Assembly: GCA_964562015.1 (NCBI GenBank)
Contig: CAZLRH010000016.1
Coordinates: 1 to 64,000, forward strand
Source: CAZLRH01 sp964562015
Lineage (GTDB): Bacteria > Verrucomicrobiota > Verrucomicrobiia > Opitutales > JABDGR01
DNA: 64,000 nt
Reading direction: 5' to 3'
The notes beneath the pieces are model-generated. The model was given only the letters and a program-made list of their open reading frames with translations. It did no database searches and was not told the DNA's origin. The position numbers and the translations under genes are program-made. Shown here one piece after another: positions 16,466 to 26,162 of this stretch (positions are counted from its first letter, which is position 1; each line of letters opens with the position of its first letter).

Positions 16466-17629
16466 GTGAAAATCGCCCTCGTCACCGAGACCTTTCCGCC
16501 CGAAGTCAATGGCGTGGCCATGACCTTGCACCGGCTCGCCGCCGGCCTCGCCGCCGCCGGGCATCAGTTGGAAGTCGTGCGCCCGCGGCAAAAATCCGCC
16601 GACCGCGATAAACCGGAAAAGCCGTCCAAAGAATTCCTGGTGCCGGGACTGCCGCTGCCAGGCTATGCCGGGCTGCAATTCGGTTTGCCTGCGTATTTCA
16701 CCTTGCGCCGGCACTGGGCCGTCAACCGGCCGGAAGTCGTGCACATAGCCACCGAAGGACCGCTGGGCCTTTCGGCATTGTGGGCGGCGCGCGCGCTAGG
16801 CGTGACGGCGACCTCCAGTTTTCACACGAACTTTCACGCTTACTCTAAACACTACGGTGTCGGCCTTTTCAAATCGCTCGGGTTTGCGTATCTGCGCTGG
16901 TTTCACAACCAGACGGCCTGCACCTTCGTTCCTTCTGCGGACTTGGTGGAAACGCTGACCGCAGCTGGTTTTTGCAACCTGCGGCTGTTGGGCCGCGGGG
17001 TGGACACCGTGCTGTTTGCGCCGACGCGGCGGGACGAGGCCCTGCGCGCCGAGTGGGGCGCCGGGCCGGACACGCCCGTGGCGCTGTGCATCGGGCGACT
17101 GGCGGCGGAAAAAAATCTCCCACTCGTGGTGGAAACGTGGACGGCGTTGCGCGCGCGCCAGCCCGATCTGCGGCTCGTGCTCGTGGGCGACGGTCCGCTG
17201 CGCCGCCAGTTGCAAGCCCGTCATCCGGAAATACATTTTGCGGGCGTCCGCCTCGGCGAAAACCTCGCGCGGCACTATGCCTCGGGCGACCTTTTCCTCT
17301 TCCCGAGCAGCACGGAAACCTTTGGCAACGTCGTGACGGAGGCACTGGCGAGCGGGCTAATTGCGGTGGCTTACGACTACGCCGCCGGGCGCACCCATAT
17401 CCGGGAGGGCGAAAACGGCTTTCTCGCGCCGTACAACGCTCCCCGCGGCTTTCAGGCCGCGGCCCTGCGGGCGCTGGAAAGCCGAGACCAGTGGCCGACG
17501 TTACGGGCAGCGGCGCGGCAAACCGCTCAGGGTATTTCCTGGGATCCCATCATCGCGCGGTTTGCGGACACGCTCGAGGCGGCCCGGGCCGCCTCCGCCC
17601 GCCTTCCTATTTTATTACGAACCAGTTGA
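16466..17629 (+). CDS. GT4-type glycosyltransferase, Agt/alpha-mannosyltransferase-like
   Basis: This is a GT-B fold transferase. The GTG at 16466 begins VKIALVTETFPPEVNGVAMT, the canonical N-terminus of this group; the earlier ATG adds an unrelated leader. Donor-binding features include GVDTVLFAP, CIGRLAAEKN, LVLVGDGPLRRQL and FPSSTETFGNVVTEALASG (the E-x7-E motif). Relatives include PimB/MgtA-like mannosyltransferases and Agt, which glycosylates diacylglycerol. The next gene (40 nt downstream) resembles PlcP, the phospholipase C partner of Agt, so glycolipid synthesis during phosphate stress is the favoured role. Confidence 0.85.
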   Translation: MKIALVTETFPPEVNGVAMTLHRLAAGLAAAGHQLEVVRPRQKSADRDKPEKPSKEFLVPGLPLPGYAGLQFGLPAYFTLRRHWAVNRPEVVHIATEGPLGLSALWAARALGVTATSSFHTNFHAYSKHYGVGLFKSLGFAYLRWFHNQTACTFVPSADLVETLTAAGFCNLRLLGRGVDTVLFAPTRRDEALRAEWGAGPDTPVALCIGRLAAEKNLPLVVETWTALRARQPDLRLVLVGDGPLRRQLQARHPEIHFAGVRLGENLARHYASGDLFLFPSSTETFGNVVTEALASGLIAVAYDYAAGRTHIREGENGFLAPYNAPRGFQAAALRALESRDQWPTLRAAARQTAQGISWDPIIARFADTLEAARAASARLPILLRTS

Positions 17630-17668
17630 ATTTGATTTTCTAAAAACCACCTTGCGCCGCCATCATCC

Positions 17669-18523
17669 ATGAAAAAGCCCATCCTGACGTACCGCACCAT
17701 CATCCTCTCCGACCTGCATTTGGGCACCACGGACTGCAAAGCCGAGGAGGTCACCCACTTTCTCAAGCACACCCGGGCGCCCCGGTTGATTCTCAATGGC
17801 GATATCATCGATGCCTGGGCCCTCGGGCGCGGCCTGCGCTGGACCCGCGAACACACGAAGTGCGTGCGCCGCCTGCTCAAAATCGCCCAGCGGCACGACG
17901 CCGAAGTCATCTACCTGCGGGGTAACCACGACGATTTCCTGCGTCATTACCTGCCGCTGCAACTCGACCGCCTCCACCTTGTCGAGGACTACTTGCTCGA
18001 GACACCGCGCGGCCGGTACCTGGTGCTGCATGGCGACGCGTTTGACGCCGTGACCACGCACGCCCGTTTTCTCGCGGTGCTGGGGGACATCGGCTACCGC
18101 GCGCTGCTGCGCCTCAACCGCCTGTACAATCGCTGGCGGGCCTGGCGCGGCCAGGAATATTATTCCATATCCAAGGCCATCAAGGCGCGGGTCAAGCAGG
18201 CGGTGAGCCATGTGGGACGGTTTGAGGACCACCTGCGCGCGCTGGCCCGCCAACGCGGGTGCCAGGGCGTCATTTGCGGCCACATCCACACCCCGGAAAA
18301 CAAGATGCTCGGCGACATTCATTACCTGAATTCGGGCGATTGGGTGGAGTCGCTCACCGCGCTGGTCGAGCACGAGGACGGTCGGTTCGAGGTATTAACC
18401 TACACGGAATTTTGCGCCCGGCTCGCGGCGGCGGCGGGGCTGAACGAGGATGAGACGCCCCATCCCAAGTTTCCCGAACCGGTAACCTGGCTGACCGAGG
18501 AAGAACTGACTGCCCAAGCGTGA
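17669..18523 (+). CDS. PlcP-like / LpxH-like metallophosphoesterase
   Basis: This calcineurin-like phosphoesterase has all metal motifs: LSDLHLG, NGDIIDAW, RGNHDDFLRHY, VLHGDAFD, GVICGHIHTPEN and the LNSGDWVESLTALVEH block. The long helical insert with YRALLRLNRLYNRWR and the GDWVES block are like PlcP (phospholipase C of lipid renovation in rhizobia and SAR11), which databases often label UDP-2,3-diacylglucosamine diphosphatase. It forms a pair with the Agt-like transferase 40 nt upstream: PlcP makes diacylglycerol from phospholipid, and Agt adds sugar. LpxH function in lipid A synthesis remains possible. Confidence 0.8.
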   Translation: MKKPILTYRTIILSDLHLGTTDCKAEEVTHFLKHTRAPRLILNGDIIDAWALGRGLRWTREHTKCVRRLLKIAQRHDAEVIYLRGNHDDFLRHYLPLQLDRLHLVEDYLLETPRGRYLVLHGDAFDAVTTHARFLAVLGDIGYRALLRLNRLYNRWRAWRGQEYYSISKAIKARVKQAVSHVGRFEDHLRALARQRGCQGVICGHIHTPENKMLGDIHYLNSGDWVESLTALVEHEDGRFEVLTYTEFCARLAAAAGLNEDETPHPKFPEPVTWLTEEELTAQA

Positions 18524-18627
18524 AAAGAGGCCAAACGGCGGGAGTCGAATACGCCGGAAATAACTCGCCAGGCTAAACGCTCCAAGTTAAGGCAAAAGGC
18601 CGGATTCCGTTCCTTATTGCCCCGGTC

Positions 18628-20139
18628 ATGCAATTCCTCCCTGCCCCTCCGTCCTTTCGTCTCTTATTAATTACTGCCGCGGTGGCGGCAACTTTCGCCC
18701 GTTCGCTGTTGGCGCAGCCGACCGCGGAAACGCCGACGGCCAGTTTGCCGTTGGTGTCCGGCCAGGCGCTGCGGCCGCCGCCGGTGATCAAGTCGAAGAA
18801 TGGCGTCCTCCAATACACCATGGTGGCGGGCACCGGGAACGTCACCATCGCGGGGCGAACGGTCACGGGCACGCTCAATTTCAACGGCCAGTATCCGGGC
18901 CCGACGCTCGCGGTGAACCCGGGCGACACGATGAATTTAACCATCGTCAACGGCCTCAACGAGGACACGAATCTGCACACCCACGGCTTTCACGTTTCGC
19001 CGGCCGGCATCTCGGACAATGTTTTGCGGACGATGAAGCCGGGCTCCGTTTCCAATGTCTCCATCACCCTGCCGCCCAACCACCCGGCCGGCCTGTTCTG
19101 GTATCATCCGCACATGCACGGATTGGTGGACGAACAGATTTATTTCGGCATGACCGGCGCCATTCTGGTCGGCAATCCGCTCAGCCCCTTCCCGTCGTTG
19201 CGCCACGTCAAGCAAGACGTGATGGATTTGCAAGGCATCGTGCTTTCCGCCGACGGCTCCACGATTCTGCCCGAATCCAGTCATCCCGCGGACCAAACCA
19301 TCCTCGTCAACGGCCAGTACCTGCCGACGGTCACGATGCATCCGAACGAAGTCCGGCTCTGGCGGTTGGCGAACATCAGTAACGACCACTTTTTTCGCCT
19401 CCGCCTCCCGGGCCTGAAATTCAAAATCGTCGCCCTCGATGGCAACACCTGCGACCAACTGGTGACGGCGGACGAAGTTCTCCTCGCGCCGGCCCAGCGG
19501 GCGGATGTGCTGGTCATCGCCGCCAAACCCGGCCGCTACACGCTTGAGCAGGCTTATTTCGACCAGGGTTTTCTTAAATTTCCTCCGGCGCCGGTGCTGA
19601 CGTTGCGCGTGGCCGGCCCGCCGGTGGCCCCCATTCAATTGCCGGCGAAGCTGATCCCCTTCCTCGATTTGCGCAAGTACACCAACGTGGAGCGCCAGAG
19701 CATCGTGTTCAGCGAGAGCGCCAAAGCGCCGGTCTTTTTCATCAATCACCAGGTGTTCGACCCCAGCGTGGTGACGGAGACCGCGCCGCTGAACAAGATT
19801 CAGGAATGGAAACTCTTCAATCGCACGACCGAAGACCACCCCTTCCACATCCATACCAACCCCTTCATCGTGACCAAAATGAACGACGAGCCCGTGCCGG
19901 TTCACGGCTATCGCGACACCGTCATCATCCCGAAGGGCCAGAATCTCACCATCCGGTTTTTTCCGCGGGATTACCTCGGCAAGGCCGTGTTTCACTGCCA
20001 CATCACTTTCCACGAGGACCATGGCATGATGGCGATTGTCGAATGGGTCGGCCCGAACGGCCAGCACGACCACACTCCGTGCCCGGATTGCGAAGACGAC
20101 ATGGGCATGGGCGGCATGCACGACATGGTCATGCCATGA
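18628..20139 (+). CDS. Multicopper oxidase with metal-binding C-terminal tail
   Basis: This exported laccase/CueO-like oxidase has a signal peptide (LLLITAAVAATFARSLLA) and cupredoxin domains. All four copper motifs are present: HTHGFH (~residue 112), WYHPHMHG, HPFHIH and HCHITFHEDHGMM, which supplies the type 1 Cys/His/Met ligands. The final ~25 residues are rich in His, Met, Cys and Asp (DHTPCPDC, then MGMGGMHDM), a likely copper-loading tail. The probable role is oxidation of Cu(I) or phenolics in the periplasm. It is convergent with the sensor kinase gene, with only 13 nt between. Confidence 0.93.
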   Translation: MQFLPAPPSFRLLLITAAVAATFARSLLAQPTAETPTASLPLVSGQALRPPPVIKSKNGVLQYTMVAGTGNVTIAGRTVTGTLNFNGQYPGPTLAVNPGDTMNLTIVNGLNEDTNLHTHGFHVSPAGISDNVLRTMKPGSVSNVSITLPPNHPAGLFWYHPHMHGLVDEQIYFGMTGAILVGNPLSPFPSLRHVKQDVMDLQGIVLSADGSTILPESSHPADQTILVNGQYLPTVTMHPNEVRLWRLANISNDHFFRLRLPGLKFKIVALDGNTCDQLVTADEVLLAPAQRADVLVIAAKPGRYTLEQAYFDQGFLKFPPAPVLTLRVAGPPVAPIQLPAKLIPFLDLRKYTNVERQSIVFSESAKAPVFFINHQVFDPSVVTETAPLNKIQEWKLFNRTTEDHPFHIHTNPFIVTKMNDEPVPVHGYRDTVIIPKGQNLTIRFFPRDYLGKAVFHCHITFHEDHGMMAIVEWVGPNGQHDHTPCPDCEDDMGMGGMHDMVMP

Positions 20140-20152
20140 GGTGGCGCGGGCG

Positions 20153-22642
20153 CTACGGCGAGCGGAGGGTTTGGGCGGCGAGCAATTGCTCGAGCACAGC
20201 ACTCAACTTGGTCACGGAAAATGGCTTTTCCAGAATGTGTTTGATACCGAGTTTGCGCAGTTTTTCCTGGTCGTCCGGGCGCAGATAGCCGGAGACAACC
20301 ACAATCGGCAGGCCCGGCCGCGCGGCCAACATGTGGCGCGCCAATTCCGGGCCCTCCATCCGCGGCATGGACAAGTCCAAGACCGCGGCATCAAATTTCG
20401 CCGGATCGGCGCGGAAGGCGGCGAGCGCCTTTTCGGGAAATTGAAACCCGCAGGCCGCAAATCCGCGGGATTGCAAATTCAGCGTGGTGACCTCGACGAT
20501 GCCCGGCTCATCATCCACATAGAGCACGCGGCGCCCCTGGCCGCAGGGGGCCTCCGCCAGCACGGGCTTGGGTTGCTCCTCCGGGGCCTCCAGCGCCGGG
20601 AAGTACAGGTGAAACACGGTGCCCTTGCCGACTTCGCTGTTCACCGTGATGGCGCCATCGTGGTTTTTCACTATCCCGTGCACCACCGCGAGCCCGAGGC
20701 CGGTGCCCTCGCCGAGATTCTTGGTGGTGAAAAAGGGCTCGAAAATCCGCTGAAGCGTGCGGGAATCCATCCCGCAACCGTTGTCGCTAATCACAAGGCG
20801 CACATAGCGGCCGGTGCGCAGGCTGGCGGCAAATCCGCCTTGGCTGCCCTCGAAATCAAACGCGCTCACCCGCACTTCCAGTTTTCCGGCGTGCCCGCGC
20901 ATGGCGTGGGCGGCGTTGGTGCCGAGGTTCATGAGGATTTGATGCAACTGCGTGGCATCGGCCAGAATCGGGGGCAAATCCGGCGCGAATTCGCTCACGA
21001 TTTCAATCTTGGCCGGCAGCGTGCTGCGGAGGAATTGCAGGGCCTCCTGCACCACGGGCACCACAGCGATGACGCGGCGTTCTGGTTCCTTTTGCCGGCT
21101 AAACGTCAGTATCTGGCGGACGACTCCCTGGGCGCGTTCGACGGCCCGCTCGACGGCGACCAGGCTGCGTTGAAGCGGGTGGTCCGTCGGCACCGTCGTG
21201 CGGCCGAGCGAGGCGTAACCGGTGATGATGGAAAGGATGTTGTTGAAATCGTGCGCGATGCCGCCGGCGAGCGTGCCGATGCTTTCCATCCGCTGCGTGT
21301 GGGCGACCTGGTTCTCGAGGCGCTTGCGCTCGGTCACGTCGGTGTTGATGGCCAGAATGGAGCGGGGCTGGCCGCGGGTGTCGCGCACGAGCGTCCAACT
21401 GGTTTCCACGATCACTTCGGTGCCATCCTTGCGGGCCTGCTTCATCTCGCCCGACCAGCCGCCCTTTTCCAGCACCACGGCCAGCGCCCGGTTGAATTGC
21501 GCCGGGTCGCGGTAAATCAGGCCCGCGGCATTCTGGCCCAGAACCTCCGCCGCGCTCCACCCATAGATGCGCGCGGCGCTCGGGTTCCAATATTCGACGC
21601 GGTGCAAAAGGTCCTGCACCATGATGGCGTCGCGGGCCATGTCGAGCAGGGCCGCCTGGCTGCGGATGCGTTCCTCGGCCTGTTTCAGCTCGGTGATGTC
21701 CTCGACCGTGCCTTCGTAGTACAGGACGGTGCCGGATTCATCGCGCACGGCGCGGGCGTTTTCCGAGATCCAGATGATTTTTCCGTCCTTGCGAAAAATG
21801 GCGGACTCAAATTTGTACACGACGCCTTTTTCCGCGAGCACCTGGATGAAATCGTTGCGGCGTTCGGGATTCACGTACAGCTGGCTGGCGATGCTCTTGA
21901 CCGCGATCATCAGTTCCTCCGGCGAATCGTAGCCGTAAATCCGCGCGAGCATGGGATTGGCGGAGAGGTACTGCCCGTCGGGCGTGGTCTGAAAAATTCC
22001 CTCGGTGGCGTTTTCAAAAATGCTTTGGTATTTGAACACGGCTTCGCGGAGGGATTCCTCGGCCTCCCCGCGCTTGGTGATGTCCGTGTAAATGAGCATG
22101 GCGCCCAGTTTCGGCACGCCTTGGAAGGGGCTGGCGCGCAGGCGGAACCAGCGTTTGTCCTCCCGCAGGTGGCAGCGGTATTCGTGCACGAACTCCATCC
22201 GCTCGCCCGCGAGCACCGTCCGCAACCCGCGCGCGATGATAGCCGCATCCGTGATGCTCTCGCCCCGGACTTGCGCGCAAATATCAAAATAGTTTTCTCC
22301 CACGCCGGATTTCGCGCCGAACAAGGGGTTCTCGCCGGCGTACTGCTTCCACGACTCATTGACCTCCAGCACGCGCCCGTGCACGTCGATGACGGCGACC
22401 GAGGCCGGCATCGAGTTAAAGATGGCGCGGTGAATCTCGTAATCCAATTCCCGCGCGGCGCGGGCGGCGCTGGCGGCGTCGTCCTCCGGGACAAACAACG
22501 GTGCGTCCCGCCAATCCGGCCGCGGCAGTGGCCGGGGCGCCGTTGACATAGGCTGGCGGGCCGCAAAGGCGGGCCCCGCGGCGGCCATCTCGCCGCGCGG
22601 CTCGACAGCCCGTTCAAGCAAGTGGCTGGTCGAAGGTTTCAT
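20153..22642 (-). CDS. Cytoplasmic PAS hybrid sensor histidine kinase with receiver domain
   Basis: The 829-residue protein has three PAS/PAC repeats (about residues 68-190, 205-330 and 335-450, each ending DITxR/DITELK/DVTERK), then HisKA with the phospho-acceptor in GTLAGGIAHDFNNILSI, then HATPase (DNGCGMDS, FEPFFTTKNLGEGTGLGL), then a C-terminal receiver (VLYVDDEPGIVEV, phospho-Asp in VLDLSMPRM, SGYLRPDD, EKPFS). No membrane helix is seen, so the signal is probably internal (redox or small ligand). No response regulator is adjacent, so the attached receiver may pass phosphate to an Hpt protein elsewhere. Confidence 0.93.
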   Translation of the reverse strand: MKPSTSHLLERAVEPRGEMAAAGPAFAARQPMSTAPRPLPRPDWRDAPLFVPEDDAASAARAARELDYEIHRAIFNSMPASVAVIDVHGRVLEVNESWKQYAGENPLFGAKSGVGENYFDICAQVRGESITDAAIIARGLRTVLAGERMEFVHEYRCHLREDKRWFRLRASPFQGVPKLGAMLIYTDITKRGEAEESLREAVFKYQSIFENATEGIFQTTPDGQYLSANPMLARIYGYDSPEELMIAVKSIASQLYVNPERRNDFIQVLAEKGVVYKFESAIFRKDGKIIWISENARAVRDESGTVLYYEGTVEDITELKQAEERIRSQAALLDMARDAIMVQDLLHRVEYWNPSAARIYGWSAAEVLGQNAAGLIYRDPAQFNRALAVVLEKGGWSGEMKQARKDGTEVIVETSWTLVRDTRGQPRSILAINTDVTERKRLENQVAHTQRMESIGTLAGGIAHDFNNILSIITGYASLGRTTVPTDHPLQRSLVAVERAVERAQGVVRQILTFSRQKEPERRVIAVVPVVQEALQFLRSTLPAKIEIVSEFAPDLPPILADATQLHQILMNLGTNAAHAMRGHAGKLEVRVSAFDFEGSQGGFAASLRTGRYVRLVISDNGCGMDSRTLQRIFEPFFTTKNLGEGTGLGLAVVHGIVKNHDGAITVNSEVGKGTVFHLYFPALEAPEEQPKPVLAEAPCGQGRRVLYVDDEPGIVEVTTLNLQSRGFAACGFQFPEKALAAFRADPAKFDAAVLDLSMPRMEGPELARHMLAARPGLPIVVVSGYLRPDDQEKLRKLGIKHILEKPFSVTKLSAVLEQLLAAQTLRSP

Positions 22643-22776
22643 AGGCGAGGAGGGTGGCGGAGGCGGAAGCTAACTGCGTCGTGTTTAGTTCCGTTTTAGC
22701 ACCAGCCGTGCCAAGCGTCCGGCCCCGGGCCGCCCCACCCTTTTTCACATTTCCTTTACCAAGTCCTAACTGCCGG

Positions 22777-23547
22777 TTAGAGCACCAGTTTGCGCTGCAC
22801 CAGGCGGTTGGCGACCGCGATTAATACCACGGCGTAACCGAGCAGTACCGCCAGATGGCCGAGCGCCGGAACCACGTGAAATTCGTTCCAAAACGCCATT
22901 TGCGCGAGGCGCGCACCATGGTAAAGGGGGGAAATGTTGACGAAAACCTGAAACCACCCCGGCGCGGCGTCCACCGGGAAAAAGATGCCGGAAAAGAAAT
23001 ACAGCGGTGAAATGATGAAGGCGTACACGGCCTGGAACTGATTAATGTTCCGCACTGTGCCGCTCGCAATCAGCCCGATGGCCCCGCACGGCAGCGCCAC
23101 CAAGCCCCCAATGAGCGGCACCACCGGCAACCACGCCACAAAACTAAATAAGCCAAAGCACGCCAGCACCAGACTCACGCCGGCCGTCATCATGGCGCCC
23201 TTGAGAAAAACCCACATCAATTCTCCCGCCACCACTTCCCGCGCACCGATGGGCGTCGTCAGCATGGCCTTGAAAATCGCCTCAAAAGTCAGTCGCACAT
23301 AAAAGCCGTAACTGGTCTCGAAAAACGCGGTGAACATCGCCGAACTCACGGCGACCCCGGGCGCCAAAAACTGCAAATAACTGTGTCCGTGCACCCGCTC
23401 CACAAACGGGCCCAAGCCCGCGCCCAGCGCCAGCAGCAGAAAGCCCGGCTCGGTAAACGTCGGCGAAATGTTGGCCCAGAAATCCTTCGAATAGACCAGC
23501 CAGTTGCGCCGGACAATTTGCCAGGAAAGATAAAGAAATTCACGCAT
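22777..23547 (-). CDS. ABC-2 type transporter permease (NodJ/DrrB-like)
   Basis: The 256-residue membrane protein starts MREFLYLSWQIVRRNWLVY and has six predicted helices with the ABC-2 signature region (PLYFFSGIFFPVDAAPGWFQ). The start codon lies inside the 3' end of the ATPase gene (8-nt overlap), which indicates translational coupling. It pairs with the ATPase to form an exporter of the NodIJ/DrrAB type; the substrate (lipo-oligosaccharide, drug or glycan) cannot be told from sequence. Confidence 0.9.
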   Translation of the reverse strand: MREFLYLSWQIVRRNWLVYSKDFWANISPTFTEPGFLLLALGAGLGPFVERVHGHSYLQFLAPGVAVSSAMFTAFFETSYGFYVRLTFEAIFKAMLTTPIGAREVVAGELMWVFLKGAMMTAGVSLVLACFGLFSFVAWLPVVPLIGGLVALPCGAIGLIASGTVRNINQFQAVYAFIISPLYFFSGIFFPVDAAPGWFQVFVNISPLYHGARLAQMAFWNEFHVVPALGHLAVLLGYAVVLIAVANRLVQRKLVL

Positions 23548-24457
23548 TTTCGCCGAGCTCCTCTCCGGTGATTTTGAGGAACACGTCCTCGAGGTTGGCC
23601 GGGCGCAACTGCTGGGCCTCCACGCCGATTTCGTTTTGCAGGCGCACCAGTTCGTCGAGCGTGGCGGCGCGCGCCAGGAGCGTTTCGCCCCGCGCCGTGA
23701 CGGCCAACGAGCCCGCCGCCTCGAGCCGCGCGCGCAGGGCGGGCGTCGCGGTAAAAATTCCGACGAAGCCCGGCGCATGCGTGCGAATCAGCGCGCGCGG
23801 AGTGTCGTTGGCGACGATGCCGCCATGATTCATCACGACCACGCGGTCGCAGAGAGCTTCGGCCTCGTGCATGTAGTGGGTGCTGACGAGAATGGTTTTC
23901 TGGGCACGGCGCAATTCGGCGACTTTGTCCCACAACAAGTGCCGCACGGCCGGGTCGAGGCCGGTGGTGGGCTCGTCGAGGATGAGGCACTCCGGGTCGG
24001 CCAGCAACGCGCGCACGAAAGCCAGCCGGCGCTTCATGCCGCCGGAAAGCTCGTGAATCAGCGCATCCTTTTTGTGGTCGAGGTTCATGTACGCGAGCAA
24101 TTCCGCGACGCGGGCCAGACTCCGCGGTTTCGACAAACCCACGAAACGGGCAAAGAGCATCATGTTCTCCCCTACCGTCAGCGCGTCATCGAGTGCGTTT
24201 TCCTGCGGCACCACGCCGACGCGCCGCTTGATGGCCTGTGACTGGGTGCGCGGATCGAGGCCGAAAACTTGCAGTTCGCCGCTCGTGCGCTGCACGAAAC
24301 CGTAGAGGATGCCAATGAGCGTGGACTTGCCCGCGCCGTTCGGTCCGAGCAGCCCCACGCATTCTCCCTTGGGCACGGACAATGTCACGCCCCGGAGGGC
24401 TTCCGCCTCGCCGAACTTCTTTCGCACTTCCTGCGCTGCAATGACCAAAGACACCAA
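23540..24457 (-). CDS. ABC transporter ATP-binding protein (NodI/DrrA-like)
   Basis: The Walker A (LLGPNGAGKSTL), Q-loop (VVPQENALDD), signature (ELSGGMKRRLAFVRAL), Walker B (CLILDEPTTGLDP) and H-loop (STHYMHEAE) are intact. The C-terminal ~80 residues form the regulatory extension usual in DrrA/NodI proteins. The start is uncertain: TTG at 24457, GTG at 24454 or TTG at 24448, with no ATG near. It is the first gene of the two-gene exporter operon. Confidence 0.92.
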   Translation of the reverse strand: MVSLVIAAQEVRKKFGEAEALRGVTLSVPKGECVGLLGPNGAGKSTLIGILYGFVQRTSGELQVFGLDPRTQSQAIKRRVGVVPQENALDDALTVGENMMLFARFVGLSKPRSLARVAELLAYMNLDHKKDALIHELSGGMKRRLAFVRALLADPECLILDEPTTGLDPAVRHLLWDKVAELRRAQKTILVSTHYMHEAEALCDRVVVMNHGGIVANDTPRALIRTHAPGFVGIFTATPALRARLEAAGSLAVTARGETLLARAATLDELVRLQNEIGVEAQQLRPANLEDVFLKITGEELGENA

Positions 24458-24500
24458 GAATGCCTACCGGCCTCCGGCGCTGAAATCCATGCCAAAATTC

Positions 24501-26120
24501 CTACGTCTTGCGCACCACGGTTTCGCGGGCCTCGGGGAGTTTGGCCGGGTAGTCCAAAATGTAATGCAGGCCGCGGCTTTCCTTGCGCTGCAAGGCGCAT
24601 TCGATAATCAGCCCGGCCACCAGCGCGAGGTTGCGCAGCTCGAGCAGGCGCGGCTCGACTTTGAAATTCCAGTAGTACTCCTCGATCTCGCGCGCCAGGA
24701 TCTCGAGCCGGGCGCGTGCGCGCTGCAGGCGTTTCGTCGTGCGGACGATGCCGACGTAGTCCCACATCACTTGTTTCAACTCGAGCGAATTGTGGGTGAG
24801 CACGACGCGCTCGTCCGGGTCCTGCGCATCGCCGTCCACCCACGCGGGCGCGGCAGTGTCGGGCCGCGGGCCGCCCGCGAGGTACGATTCCACCGCCTCG
24901 GCTCCGCGGTGGGCCAGCACCACGGCCTCGAGCAGCGAATTGCTCGCGAGGCGGTTCGCCCCATGCAAGCCGGTGCAGGCCACTTCGCCGCAGGCGTAAA
25001 GGCCGGCGAGCGCGGTTTCCGCATGTAAGTTGGTCCGCACGCCACCGCACAAATAATGGGCCGCGGGGACGACCGGAATCATGTCCTTCGTGACGTCGAT
25101 GCCCTCGCGGGCGCAGCGCTCGCAAATCGTGGGGAACATGCCCCGTGCGTCCTTCACGCGGGTCAAATCCAGCCAGACGTGGCGGGAGCCAAGGCGCTTC
25201 ATCTCGGCGTCAATGGCACGCGCCACCACGTCGCGCGGAGCGAGGTCGGCGCGCGGGTGGTAGCCTTTCATAAACGCCTCACCCGCGACATTGCGCAGCA
25301 CCGCGCCCTCGCCGCGCACGGCCTCGGAAATCAAAAAGCGGTCGCCCCGCACCGAGTAAAGCGCGGTCGGGTGGAACTGGATGAATTCGAGGTTCGCGAT
25401 CTCCACGCCCGCGCGGTAGGCCATGGCCACGCCGTCGCCCGTCGCAATATCAGGATTGGTGGTGTATTGATAAACCTGGCCGACGCCCCCGGTGGCGAGC
25501 ATGACGACGGGGGCCTTGAACGTCCGCACCCCGCCGCCGCGCACGTCGAGCGCGTACAAACCCAGCACGCGGTCCTCCGCCGGGGACTTTTTCCGGCGCG
25601 ACACCTTGCTGGTCGTGATCAAATCCACCGCAAAAAAATGCTCATGCACCGTGATGTTGGGGGATGTGGCCGTGCCGTGGAGCAACGCCTCCTCGATGGC
25701 CCGGCCCGTCATGTCCTTGACGTGCAAAATGCGCCGCGCCGAATGCCCGCCCTCCTTGCCCAGCGCGAGTTGCCCGTTGTCGAGGGTGGAAAATTTCACG
25801 CCCAGTTCCGCCAATTCCTGCACGCGGGCGGGGCCTTCCTCGACGATGGTGCGCACCACGTCCTCCCGGCACAAGCCGTCGCCCGCCTCGAGCGTGTCGC
25901 GCACATGCGAATCGAAATCATCGGTGCGCGAAGTGACCGCCGCGATGCCTCCCTGCGCGTAATTCGTGTTCGATTCCGCACGGTCCTTTTTCGTGAGGAT
26001 GAGCACATGCCGGCCGCGGGCGGCGAGCTTGAGCGCGAAACTCAGGCCCGCAATACCGCTCCCGACGATGATGACATCATAGGCCGCGTCCGTGACGGGT
26101 TTGGGGTTTTTTTCCTTCAT
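24501..26120 (-). CDS. nadB: L-aspartate oxidase
   Basis: It oxidises L-aspartate to iminoaspartate, the first step of de novo NAD synthesis. Seen are FAD-binding VIIVGSGIAGLSFALKL, the active-site region NTNYAQGGIAAV, GKEGGHSARRILHVKDMTGR, the flavin-contacting RGEGAVLRN region and the C-terminal GANRLASNSLLEAVVLAHRG. Length 539 is normal. It lies 42 nt downstream of panC on the same strand; nadA and nadC are not in the window. Confidence 0.95.
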   Translation of the reverse strand: MKEKNPKPVTDAAYDVIIVGSGIAGLSFALKLAARGRHVLILTKKDRAESNTNYAQGGIAAVTSRTDDFDSHVRDTLEAGDGLCREDVVRTIVEEGPARVQELAELGVKFSTLDNGQLALGKEGGHSARRILHVKDMTGRAIEEALLHGTATSPNITVHEHFFAVDLITTSKVSRRKKSPAEDRVLGLYALDVRGGGVRTFKAPVVMLATGGVGQVYQYTTNPDIATGDGVAMAYRAGVEIANLEFIQFHPTALYSVRGDRFLISEAVRGEGAVLRNVAGEAFMKGYHPRADLAPRDVVARAIDAEMKRLGSRHVWLDLTRVKDARGMFPTICERCAREGIDVTKDMIPVVPAAHYLCGGVRTNLHAETALAGLYACGEVACTGLHGANRLASNSLLEAVVLAHRGAEAVESYLAGGPRPDTAAPAWVDGDAQDPDERVVLTHNSLELKQVMWDYVGIVRTTKRLQRARARLEILAREIEEYYWNFKVEPRLLELRNLALVAGLIIECALQRKESRGLHYILDYPAKLPEARETVVRKT

Positions 26121-26162
26121 GCGTGGCCTGCTGGAGAGTCTTTCACCGCGCCGACCTCACCC

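Noticed and set aside
20036..22546. Very long plus-strand open frame opposite the sensor kinase
   Set aside because: It is antisense to a canonical PAS/HisKA/HATPase/REC gene and its translation is His/Arg/Gly-rich with no domain, an effect of high GC on the reverse strand.
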